Assembly: GCA_002307215.1 (NCBI GenBank) | Contig: DBTU01000010.1 | Location: 68,266 to 132,265 of the forward strand | Length of the DNA: 64,000 nucleotides | Direction: 5' to 3' | From: Lachnoclostridium sp. UBA1308 | GTDB lineage: Bacteria > Bacillota > Clostridia > Lachnospirales > Lachnospiraceae | Shown here: piece after piece, positions 44,757 through 53,382 of the stretch | Position numbering within the stretch: position 1 is the first letter of the stretch | Layout of the letters: each line of letters starts with the position of its first letter | Position numbers and translations under genes: made by a program | Notes under the pieces: generated by a model | Seen by the model: only the letters and a program-made list of their open reading frames with translations | Told to the model about the DNA's origin: nothing | Database searches by the model: none

Positions 44757-46202
44757 TTGAAAAACATTAAAGAAATTTATAAAAATAATAATTACCCTAT
44801 AAAAATAATGCAAGTAGGTGAGGGAAATTTCATAAGAGCTTTTTTTGGCTGGTTTGTAGAGAAAATGAATATTGTTGGATATAATGCAGGAATATCAATT
44901 GTACAACCAAGGCCTTCTGGAATTGTCAAAAAATTAATAGATCAGAATAATTTGTATACAGTTCATTTATATGATTATAATAATGAGAATTTGGCTGATG
45001 ACATTACAATTGTAAAATCCGTGACCGAATGTATAGATCCTTATATACATTATGATAAATTTTGTAAGTTAGCAGAGTTAGATACCTTGAGAGTTATTGT
45101 TTCAAATACCACTGAAGCAGGATTAATTTATTCAGACGGTGATAATTTTAATCATTGCCCACCGTTATCATTTCCTGGAAAGCTGACAAAATTTTTATAT
45201 CAGAGGTATATTTTTTTTGAAGGAAATAATGATAAAGGATTATATATTTTACCTTGTGAACTAATTGATAATAATGGAGAAGTTCTAAAAAATATTATAA
45301 TTAAGCATGCATTAAAATGGAAATTAGGTAGCGGTTTCCTGAATTGGCTGGATGAAGGATGTTGCTTTTACAATACATTGGTTGAAAGAATTATAACAGG
45401 GTACCCTTACCATAAAGATATTACATTATTTAAGCAATTTGGATATTGTGATAATTTGCTTACAGAAGGCGAACTTTATCATAGATGGATATTAGAAGGC
45501 AATTGTAGAATAATGGATGAAATTCCATTTTCAAAGGCAGGGCTAAACGTGTTTTTAACAGATAATCTTCAGGAGTATCAAAAAAAACGTGTAAGAATAC
45601 TAAATGGAGCCCATACTCTAATGGTATATATTGGAGTACCTTATGGACTAAATACTGTAAGAGAATGTGTAATTGATAAAATCATAAATAACTATATTAA
45701 TAATGTTGTTATTTGTGAAATAATTCCCGCCTTAAATTGTAAAGACAACATAGATATTTTAGAATATTTTCAAACAATTTTAGAGAGATTTAAAAATACG
45801 GAAATAGTACATAAACTAGAAGCAATTTCTTTGAATTCTATAACTAAGTTTAAAACAAGAGTAATTCCTTCTTTAATAGATTATTATTATATTAATAAAT
45901 CATTTCCTAAAATGTTGCTATTTTCATTAGCTTCAATGATTTGCTATTACAATAAAACTTTGAACACTAAAATAAATATAAATGACGATCCTTTTTTAAT
46001 TGGAATATTTGATAGTGCTTGGAATTATTTTTATTATAATAAAAATTATACGTACCTTGCAATTAATTTATTAAAAAGCAAAGAATTGTGGGGATACGAC
46101 TTAACAATAAATAATGATATTGTGGATATCGTATCTTACTATATTAAAAGTATAATTAATAATGGAATAGCTGTTTCGCTTTTAAATGAATTTTCAACAT
46201 AG
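44757..46202 (+). CDS. Tagaturonate reductase-like (UxaB-type) polyol dehydrogenase
   Basis: TTG 44757 follows AGGTGA. The protein matches altronate oxidoreductase UxaB over its length: IMQVGEGNFIRAFFGWF, VSNTTEAGLIYSDGDNF, LPCELIDNNGE, VERIITGYPY, RILNGAHTLMVYIG and ITKFKTRVIPSL. UxaB reduces tagaturonate to altronate with NADH in galacturonate catabolism. Here it lies 12 bases before a UxaC-like gene and inside a biosynthetic cluster, without uxaA, kdgK or kdgA. It is more likely to make an aldonic acid building block than to feed central metabolism. The biosynthetic role is inference. Confidence 0.88.
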   Translation: MKNIKEIYKNNNYPIKIMQVGEGNFIRAFFGWFVEKMNIVGYNAGISIVQPRPSGIVKKLIDQNNLYTVHLYDYNNENLADDITIVKSVTECIDPYIHYDKFCKLAELDTLRVIVSNTTEAGLIYSDGDNFNHCPPLSFPGKLTKFLYQRYIFFEGNNDKGLYILPCELIDNNGEVLKNIIIKHALKWKLGSGFLNWLDEGCCFYNTLVERIITGYPYHKDITLFKQFGYCDNLLTEGELYHRWILEGNCRIMDEIPFSKAGLNVFLTDNLQEYQKKRVRILNGAHTLMVYIGVPYGLNTVRECVIDKIINNYINNVVICEIIPALNCKDNIDILEYFQTILERFKNTEIVHKLEAISLNSITKFKTRVIPSLIDYYYINKSFPKMLLFSLASMICYYNKTLNTKININDDPFLIGIFDSAWNYFYYNKNYTYLAINLLKSKELWGYDLTINNDIVDIVSYYIKSIINNGIAVSLLNEFST

Positions 46203-46214
46203 GAAGGTATTATT

Positions 46215-47606
46215 ATGAATTATATAGGTAATGAATTTTTACTTGATAATCATTATTCACAAATACTGTATTTTGGCTACGCAGAAAAATGTCCTATTTT
46301 TGATTATCATAATCATTTGAGTATTGATGATATATATTTTGACCGTAAATTTGATAATCTTACTCAAATTTGGCTTGAGGGTGACCATTTCAAGTGGAGA
46401 ATAATGAGAAACTGCGGAATTGCAGAACGATACATTTCTGGACATGAAGCCGCTAAAGAAAAAATGTTTTTTTATCTTCAGGCTCTACATAGATCAGTTG
46501 GAAATCCCTTAATACATTGGAGTTATATGGAACTTAAAAAATATTTTGATTATAAAGATTCATTGCTTCCTGAAAATTTAGATTATTTATGGGATTATAC
46601 AAATCAATTACTTAAGGATATTACTACAAAACAAATCATAAAAAAAACTAATGTCTCTCATTTACATATTGTACAAGATTCATGTGATAATATTGAATAT
46701 TTTAAAGATCTTCGCTTAGACCATATGTGGGACATAGATACCAATCCCATTTTTAGGATAGATAGAATATTCAACATCGATGATACAAAGTTTCTAAGTT
46801 TTATCGAAGATCTTTCTTCATCAACCAGTAAGAGTATAGAAAGTTATAGTGATTATAAGAATGCAATTAAAATAAGAGCAAAAAAGTTTAATGATTATGG
46901 ATGTAGATTTATTGATTTAGCTATAGATAATTTCAATATTATTTTTAATAGAAAATATGATTTAAATAAATCCTTTAAAAAATTACTAAATTGTCAATTC
47001 CTTAGTGAAAATGAAATATCAAACATAAAGTATGATTTATTTTTATTTATTGCAATGGAATGCAAGTTATATGATTGGACTTTTCAATTGCATATAGGAG
47101 CGATACGTAATGTGAATATAAAAATGTATCGTAAAATGGGTCCAGATACCGGCTTTGATGTGATTAACGATTTTAATTACATCAATATTTTAAGTCAATT
47201 ATTTAATACCATGAATGATATTGAGATTTTACCCAAAGTTATTATTTTCTGTCTAAATGTTGATAAATATATGCCGATTCTAAGCTTAGTACAGGCATTT
47301 AATGAAGTGAATACAGTAGGAAAAATTCAGGCAGGTCCTGCGTGGTGGTTTAATAATAACTATTACGGTATCGAGAAACAAATTAAAGAATTAGCATCTT
47401 TAAATGTTCTTGGAAATTTTATCGGTACTTTATCAGATGCACGCTCAATATTGAATTTTATTAGGCATGAATACTTTAGGCGTATTTTATGTAATTATAT
47501 AGGCAACGAGGTAAAGTATGGTAGATTACCATGGGATGAGAAATGGCTTGGAAATATAATACAAGATATATGCTATAATAATATTGCTAACAGGTATAAA
47601 GTGTAA
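46215..47606 (+). CDS. Uronate isomerase (UxaC-like)
   Basis: The family pattern is clear: PIFDYHNHLSIDDIY (metal-ligand His pair), LEGDHFKWRIMRNCGI, LHIGAIRNVN, GFDVINDF, IQAGPAWWFNNN and TLSDARSILNFIRHEYFRR. UxaC converts D-glucuronate to fructuronate or D-galacturonate to tagaturonate. The length of 463 is normal. AGGAAGG precedes ATG 46215. With the adjacent UxaB-like reductase it forms a two-step path from galacturonate to altronate, and the UDP-galacturonate-forming enzymes encoded 2 kb downstream could provide the sugar. Confidence 0.9.
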   Translation: MNYIGNEFLLDNHYSQILYFGYAEKCPIFDYHNHLSIDDIYFDRKFDNLTQIWLEGDHFKWRIMRNCGIAERYISGHEAAKEKMFFYLQALHRSVGNPLIHWSYMELKKYFDYKDSLLPENLDYLWDYTNQLLKDITTKQIIKKTNVSHLHIVQDSCDNIEYFKDLRLDHMWDIDTNPIFRIDRIFNIDDTKFLSFIEDLSSSTSKSIESYSDYKNAIKIRAKKFNDYGCRFIDLAIDNFNIIFNRKYDLNKSFKKLLNCQFLSENEISNIKYDLFLFIAMECKLYDWTFQLHIGAIRNVNIKMYRKMGPDTGFDVINDFNYINILSQLFNTMNDIEILPKVIIFCLNVDKYMPILSLVQAFNEVNTVGKIQAGPAWWFNNNYYGIEKQIKELASLNVLGNFIGTLSDARSILNFIRHEYFRRILCNYIGNEVKYGRLPWDEKWLGNIIQDICYNNIANRYKV

Positions 47607-47686
47607 ATTAATAAAATATTTCGAATTTTAATGGACAGTTAGATAATTTTCAAATAATTGTAAAAATTGTGAAAGGAATATTTGTT

Positions 47687-48871
47687 TTGCACAATAAAAT
47701 GATGAGTAGATTTGATATTGTAATTGATAGAAAAAATACAAATTCAACTAAGTGGGATTATACTGACTCTGAATTTGGTAAAAAAACCTTGATTCCTGCA
47801 TGGATTGCAGATATGGATTTTAAATGTCCACAAGAAATTATTAATGCCTTAAAACAAAGATGTGAACATGGGGTATTTGGGTACACAAGAGTAAATCAAG
47901 AATTATCTACTAAAGTGTCATATTGGTTAAAAAGCCATAGAAATATGAACGTTGATAGTATGGATATAATATGGAGTACTGGAGTTATGAGCGCAATATC
48001 AACTTTAATAAATATACTAACGGAAGTAAATGACGAAATATTGATATTTAGTCCTGTTTATCCCCACTTTAATTCATGTGTAAAGGAAAACAATAGGAAA
48101 GTTATCACTTCAAAACTTAAATATGTAAAAGGTAATTATTTTATTGATTTTGAAGAAGTCGAAAAAATTATTAATGAGCAGAATATAAAGGTTATTTTAT
48201 TCTGCAATCCACATAACCCTGTAGGACGCGTATGGTTAATGGACGAGCTTATGTCTTTATGGAAATTGTGTAAAAAGAATAATATAAAAATAATCTCCGA
48301 TGAAATTCATGCTGATATAATCCTGTTTGATAATGCATTTAATTCATTTAACAATATTCAAGATTGGGATTCAGTATATGTAACAAGTTCATTATGTAAA
48401 TCTTTTAATTTTTGTGGTCTTCCATGCGGTTTTACACTAATTCGCAATCAAAATGAAAGAGAAAAATTCAAGAATATGCAAAAAAAGAATAATTGTGACA
48501 ATATTAATTTATTTGGATTGCTTGCTACTGAAGTAGGATGTGAAGCTTGTGATTACTGGTTAATTGAATTGAGACGTTATTTAGTAGACAATTATAATTA
48601 TATTAATAACTTCATTAAAGATAGAATACCACTTATTAGGACAATTAAACCTGAAGGAACATATTTATTGTGGATAGATTGCAGTAATATACCATCAAAT
48701 ATCGAAGTATTTGATTTCTTTATTAACAAAGCGCTGGTTGGTGTTAATAGGGGTAAATCATTTGGTGAAGGTTTTGAGAAATTTGTGCGTTTTAATATGG
48801 CAATGCCGAGAGAACTTTTAACAGAATGTTTACTAAGAATTGAGGAGGCTTATAAATTTATTATTACATAA
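47687..48871 (+). CDS. MalY/PatB-like PLP-dependent aminotransferase or C-S lyase
   Basis: TTG 47687 has AAAGGA eight bases upstream and gives a better start than GTG 47669. Fold type I features are PAWIADMDF, TGVMSAISTL, FCNPHNPVGRVW, ISDEIHADI (PLP-binding Asp) and SSLCKSFNFCGL with the Schiff-base Lys near residue 237. The family includes cystathionine beta-lyases and aminotransferases. In this cluster it could transaminate a sugar- or acid-derived ketone or act on Dap-type intermediates. It ends the first AT-rich biosynthetic run. Confidence 0.82.
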   Translation: MHNKMMSRFDIVIDRKNTNSTKWDYTDSEFGKKTLIPAWIADMDFKCPQEIINALKQRCEHGVFGYTRVNQELSTKVSYWLKSHRNMNVDSMDIIWSTGVMSAISTLINILTEVNDEILIFSPVYPHFNSCVKENNRKVITSKLKYVKGNYFIDFEEVEKIINEQNIKVILFCNPHNPVGRVWLMDELMSLWKLCKKNNIKIISDEIHADIILFDNAFNSFNNIQDWDSVYVTSSLCKSFNFCGLPCGFTLIRNQNEREKFKNMQKKNNCDNINLFGLLATEVGCEACDYWLIELRRYLVDNYNYINNFIKDRIPLIRTIKPEGTYLLWIDCSNIPSNIEVFDFFINKALVGVNRGKSFGEGFEKFVRFNMAMPRELLTECLLRIEEAYKFIIT

Positions 48872-48889
48872 ATTATACTTTATTTAGTA

Positions 48890-49260
48890 TTTAGTTTCTA
48901 CTGATTCAACTGATTTCCAGATGAAAAAAATAGATTCGTCACGAATACAGATAAATCGTCAGATGTAAGAGTGACCCCTTCCAGTTTTGATTGGGTATAG
49001 CCATTCCGTAACATCGTTTGCTTAAGCTGAACATTCCTTCTATTTCGATTCTTCTGTATTTACAATATTCTATACTTTTCTGTTTTTGCAAATTGTTTGG
49101 ACTCTCAAACTTAGGACAAGAACAGCTTACAGAAACTCCGGTTATACCTTGTCCAACAAATTTTATTCGCAAGCACTTTTTTGGATAGTGCTCTGTCTGC
49201 TCCTTGAATCAGTTAACGGTATTAAGTTCATTTATCAAGGCAGACAATCCATTCATCTTC
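48890..49260 (-). pseudogene. DDE transposase remnant (IS5/IS1182-like)
   Basis: The minus strand encodes YRRIEIEGMFSLSKRCYGM and, after a frameshift, SKLEGVTLTSDDLSVFVTNL. Both pieces are typical of the end of DDE transposases of the IS5/IS1182 kind. Upstream residues (GITGVSVSCSCPKFESPN) continue the frame. No complete copy or inverted repeats are seen. The remnant separates the sugar-acid genes from the nucleotide-sugar genes. Confidence 0.65.
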
Positions 49261-49365
49261 ATGTGATTTGTAGTATACTGAAATCCCTATACTTGATTAA
49301 AAATCGTTAGTAGCCGACTTATAATTTATTGTACTTTGAGCGAAGCGAAAGGATTTGATATAGTT

Positions 49366-50421
49366 ATGAAAAATATATTGATTACTGGGGCAGCTGGATT
49401 TATAGGTTATTCCCTAGCAAGAGAGTTGCTGGAAAGTAATGAAGGAGTAGAAGAGAATATTCAAATTGTTGGAATTGATAATATGAATGATTACTATTCT
49501 GTGGACTTAAAGAAGAGCAGATTAGAGAATCTGGTAAAGCATAGGAACTTTCGATTCACAAAAGGATCCATTTCAGATAAGGAGTTAGTACAGAAAATTT
49601 TTGCAGAAAATCAATTTGATGTTGTTGTAAACCTTGCAGCTCAGGCAGGCGTACGATATTCCATAACGAATCCCGATGCGTACATAGAGTCCAATTTAGT
49701 TGGATTTTATAATATCTTAGAAGCATGCCGCCATAGTTACGATGAGTCAGATGCTAATCCGAGTGCAGATTATAAGGGAGTACATCATTTAGTATATGCA
49801 TCGTCTTCTTCCGTATATGGAACTAACGAGAAAGTACCGTATTCAACAGGGGATATAGTAGATAATCCAGTGTCTTTATATGCTGCAACTAAGAAGTCAA
49901 ATGAATTGATGGCATATGCTTATAGCAATTTGTATAGAATCCCTTCTACTGGACTTCGCTTTTTTACGGTATATGGACCTATGGGAAGGCCTGATATGGC
50001 ATATTTTAAATTTACTAATAAGATTGTGAAGGGCGAGACTATTCAGATTTATAATTATGGGGACATGTATCGGGATTTTACATACATTGATGATATTGTA
50101 AAGGGAATCATAACGGTGATGAAAAAGGCACCAGCAAAGAATGATAATGGTGTTCCATATAAGATTTATAATATTGGAAATAATAAACCGGTGAGTATTA
50201 TGTATTTCATAGAGACTTTAGAGAAGATATTGATGGAAGAAGGGATCAGTATGAATCAAGTGAAGAAGGAACTATTACCAATGCAACAGGCTGATGTGTA
50301 TAAGACCTTTGCTGATGTGGACGAGTTAATTCGTGATTTCAATTTTAAGCCAGAAACTCCACTAGAAGTTGGATTAAGGAACTTTGCGCAGTGGTATAAA
50401 TTGTATTATCTAATCAGGTAG
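49366..50421 (+). CDS. NAD-dependent epimerase, UDP-glucuronate 4-epimerase type
   Basis: ATG 49366 starts MKNILITGAAGFIGYSLARE with the GxxGxxG NAD motif. The extended SDR features follow: NLAAQAGVRYS, YASSSSVYG, the YxxxK pair in SLYAATKKSNELM, and LRFFTVYGPMGRPDMAYFKF, which is characteristic of UDP-glucuronate epimerases that form UDP-galacturonate. Length is 351. The UDP-glucose dehydrogenase gene follows after 37 bases. The pair supplies UDP-GlcA and UDP-GalA, for polysaccharide or for the cluster product. Coding is less AT-rich than in the genes just upstream. Confidence 0.88.
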   Translation: MKNILITGAAGFIGYSLARELLESNEGVEENIQIVGIDNMNDYYSVDLKKSRLENLVKHRNFRFTKGSISDKELVQKIFAENQFDVVVNLAAQAGVRYSITNPDAYIESNLVGFYNILEACRHSYDESDANPSADYKGVHHLVYASSSSVYGTNEKVPYSTGDIVDNPVSLYAATKKSNELMAYAYSNLYRIPSTGLRFFTVYGPMGRPDMAYFKFTNKIVKGETIQIYNYGDMYRDFTYIDDIVKGIITVMKKAPAKNDNGVPYKIYNIGNNKPVSIMYFIETLEKILMEEGISMNQVKKELLPMQQADVYKTFADVDELIRDFNFKPETPLEVGLRNFAQWYKLYYLIR

Positions 50422-50458
50422 TATAAATAACATATTATTACAAAAGGGGTATAATAAG

Positions 50459-51694
50459 TTGAAGATAGTAGTAGCAGGTTTGGGATATGTAGGTTTGCCA
50501 TTGGCAGTTTTATTAGCTCAGAATAATGAAGTAAAAATAGTTGATATTATCGAAGAAAAAGTGAATTTACTAAACGAGCATAAATCACCGATTATGGATA
50601 CAGAAATATCTCTATACTTGACGAAAGAAAATTTACAACTTACGGCTACTACAGATGCGAAGGCAGCATTTAAGGATGCAGAGTATATAATTATTGCCAC
50701 ACCAACAAATTATGATCCAAAGCTGAATTGTTTTGATACATCATCGATAGAAGCGGTTATAGAGATTGCCAATCAGGTAAATCAGAGTGCTATCATAGTA
50801 ATAAAATCTACAGTTCCAATTGGGCATACGGAAAATATTCAAAAGAGATTTTGCTCTACAAATATTATTTTTTCACCAGAATTTTTACAAGAAGGGCAAG
50901 CGCTACATGATAATTTATATCCTAATAGAATTATTATAGGAAGACTTGGCGGAAATATGCATTTGTGTAAGGCTGCTGAGATGTTTGCAGATCTACTGAA
51001 GGAAGGAGCAATAAGGAAAGATGTTCCGGTCTTATTCATGGAGACAGCGGAAGCTGAAGCGGTGAAGCTTTTTGCTAATACATATCTAGCACTTAGAGTA
51101 TCTTATTTTAATGAAATAGATACTTTTGCAGAATCGCAAGGATTAAATGCAAAGAATATAATCGATGGGATATGTTTAGATCTAAGAATTAGCCAGCAGT
51201 ATAATAATCCTTCTTTTGGGTATGGTGGCTATTGTCTGCCTAAAGATACTAAACAGTTACTGGCTAATTATCAGCAAATTCCGCAGACGCTAATACAAGC
51301 GATTGTCGAATCCAACCGAATAAGAAAGGAATTCGTAGCTAATCAGATTCTTAAGAAAGGAGGCTATTTTGATATAAATATTACAAAAGATTCGGATGAT
51401 ATACCAAAAAATAGTTGTATAGTAGGTATTTACCGACTAACAATGAAGACAAATTCCGATAATATTCGTCAGAGCTCAATTCTAGGAGTTATGAAACGTA
51501 TAAAAGAGAGAGGGGTAACTGTCATTGTATATGAACCATTGTTGAATGAAGATGAATTTTGGGGAAGTAGGATTTATAATGATTTAGACAGTTTTAAGAG
51601 AGAATCTGATGTTATTGTGGCAAATCGCTTTAGTAAAGAATTGGATGATGTGAAGGAGAAGGTCTATACTAGGGACTTGTATAGAAGAGATTGA
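50459..51694 (+). CDS. ugd: UDP-glucose 6-dehydrogenase
   Basis: TTG 50459 follows AAAAGGGG. The Rossmann motif VVAGLGYVGLPLAVLLA, the IATPTNYDPKLNCFDTSS segment, KSTVPIGHT, FSPEFLQEG, the helix EAVKLFANTYLALRVSYFNE, and GYGGYCLPKDTKQL with the catalytic Cys identify UDP-glucose dehydrogenase. It oxidises UDP-glucose to UDP-glucuronate with two NAD+. The adjacent epimerase would use the product. Confidence 0.93.
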   Translation: MKIVVAGLGYVGLPLAVLLAQNNEVKIVDIIEEKVNLLNEHKSPIMDTEISLYLTKENLQLTATTDAKAAFKDAEYIIIATPTNYDPKLNCFDTSSIEAVIEIANQVNQSAIIVIKSTVPIGHTENIQKRFCSTNIIFSPEFLQEGQALHDNLYPNRIIIGRLGGNMHLCKAAEMFADLLKEGAIRKDVPVLFMETAEAEAVKLFANTYLALRVSYFNEIDTFAESQGLNAKNIIDGICLDLRISQQYNNPSFGYGGYCLPKDTKQLLANYQQIPQTLIQAIVESNRIRKEFVANQILKKGGYFDINITKDSDDIPKNSCIVGIYRLTMKTNSDNIRQSSILGVMKRIKERGVTVIVYEPLLNEDEFWGSRIYNDLDSFKRESDVIVANRFSKELDDVKEKVYTRDLYRRD

Positions 51695-52061
51695 TTCTGC
51701 AAATAAGTGAAACATGATACTTCAGATTATTACTTTATATTATAGATTATGATAATATATCAAATCAAGTTACTATAAAGTTTTGGAATGTAATACAGGA
51801 ATATAAATTTAATCCTAGGTCTGCCTATAAGATTGATAGATTGATATTCTTATATAATAGTAAATTCAGAATTATACGTAATGGCTGTAAAAAGATAGAA
51901 TTATTACATTTCAGATGAATTTAAAGGAGCGACTTATAAAAGGTTGAAAATTCACTAAAAACAATAGTTTTAGTCTATTCTGCAGACATTACTTAAATCT
52001 ATGCTGAATGATTAATATATAAATAGATTAGATCAAAAACTTTGATTTTGGAGGATAAACC
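51695..52061. other. Noncoding stretch between ugd and the BtrH-like gene
   Basis: AT-rich with no gene or clear terminator visible. TTTTGGAGGATAAACC at the end is the ribosome site of the next gene. Confidence 0.5.
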
Positions 52062-53006
52062 ATGTTATTAGATATAGAATGCACTAATGATTCTGCATAT
52101 AACTGTAATCAGATTGCAATTGCTACGATTGCCAATTTTTATAACAGAAATTCTCAAATGATGGCTATAGGTAAATGGTGTTTTCAATATGAAACAGAGG
52201 CAGATGATATAATTGGTAATAAAATACAACCATATTATCGAAGAGATATTGTCGGATATAGTTTTTTTAATGGAATTGATGTAAATATTTATGAAGTTAA
52301 CTATAGAAATACTAGAGAAGAGTTTATAAAGTTACTTCAGGAAAATAAACCAATAATAATCCATAGCGATGCATTTACTTGCCGTTGGAATGTTGCATAT
52401 GGGAAATATCATATTCTCCATTTTTATATTATATATGGATATTTAGAGGAAAGCGACATTTTCATATGTATGGATCCATATTTGAATCAAAAATATATAG
52501 AAAGTACTTATTTAGAAATATATGATGGTATGACTGATTACAGGGTGATTACTCTTAAAGAGGAGAAAATTGACGAATATATCTTTAAGACTGAATTGCA
52601 AAATGATGTTAAATTTTATAAGGAAGAAAGTACTTTTCAAAAAATTAATCAATTCGCTAATGAGATTGAAAAATGTATGAATTTAGATGAAGAAATAAAA
52701 GGATTTGAGAAAGATCTGTATGCAGTTCCGTTATTGGATAATTTGAAAATTATAAATGCAAATCGAAAAGGTTATATTAAAATGTTAGAATATATTAATA
52801 ATATTACAAATCTTCATTTAGATGACATTATAGATAAAGCAATGACATGTACCATGAATTGGGAATTTATACGAATATTACTGATAAAAACTTTTGTGAC
52901 TAAAAATAAATCTATTCTTGAGAGAGTAGTAATTCAAATAAAAAATGTAAATCAAGTTGAGCAACAGATGTTTCAGATGCTGAGTGACTATTGTTCAATA
53001 CTATAA
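52062..53006 (+). CDS. BtrH-like C39-fold protein, candidate acyltransferase
   Basis: The N-terminal 180 residues resemble the BtrH N-terminal domain, a C39/papain-like fold. A candidate catalytic Cys lies in AYNCNQIAIATIANFY (about residue 18), the His in YHILHFYIIYGYL and an Asp in CMDPYLNQKY. In butirosin biosynthesis BtrH moves an acyl group from a carrier protein to an amine. This protein could join a carrier-bound acid to an amine in the same way. The C-terminal half is helical and unknown. It is paralogous in layout to the protein at 62300. Family assignment is moderate. Confidence 0.6.
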   Translation: MLLDIECTNDSAYNCNQIAIATIANFYNRNSQMMAIGKWCFQYETEADDIIGNKIQPYYRRDIVGYSFFNGIDVNIYEVNYRNTREEFIKLLQENKPIIIHSDAFTCRWNVAYGKYHILHFYIIYGYLEESDIFICMDPYLNQKYIESTYLEIYDGMTDYRVITLKEEKIDEYIFKTELQNDVKFYKEESTFQKINQFANEIEKCMNLDEEIKGFEKDLYAVPLLDNLKIINANRKGYIKMLEYINNITNLHLDDIIDKAMTCTMNWEFIRILLIKTFVTKNKSILERVVIQIKNVNQVEQQMFQMLSDYCSIL

Positions 53007-53382
53007 TAAAAATAATATTATATGAATTTTGAGATTAATACATTTACGGACGACTTAAATTTATTTGGGTAATCCAGGAGTCTGAAATTTTCACTCCTGT
53101 ATATCTTTATAGCCGGAAATCCCTCAAGCCTATTTCAGCAATACAAGTCCAGTAGAATATTATACGTGCATTTACAAGAATTGAAGATTGCTTAATCTGT
53201 CTCAATATATTTCATAGGACAGTCTTTATCAACCAGGCAAAGGTGGCAAGAAAGTTCTGTTACTAAAATCAGTAGTATATAAAAATTAATATTATGACAT
53301 ATTTGTTTTCTTCATGTTTAGACAATGGGAGGAAGGTAGTTATTAATATATGAGATAAATTGCTAAAAGCTAAGGAGGATTC
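53007..53382. other. Noncoding stretch with hairpin before the ABC genes
   Basis: CAGGAGT (53073-53079) and ACTCCTG (53091-53097) form a hairpin without a strong T-run. The rest shows no gene. AAGGAGG precedes the next start. Confidence 0.5.
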
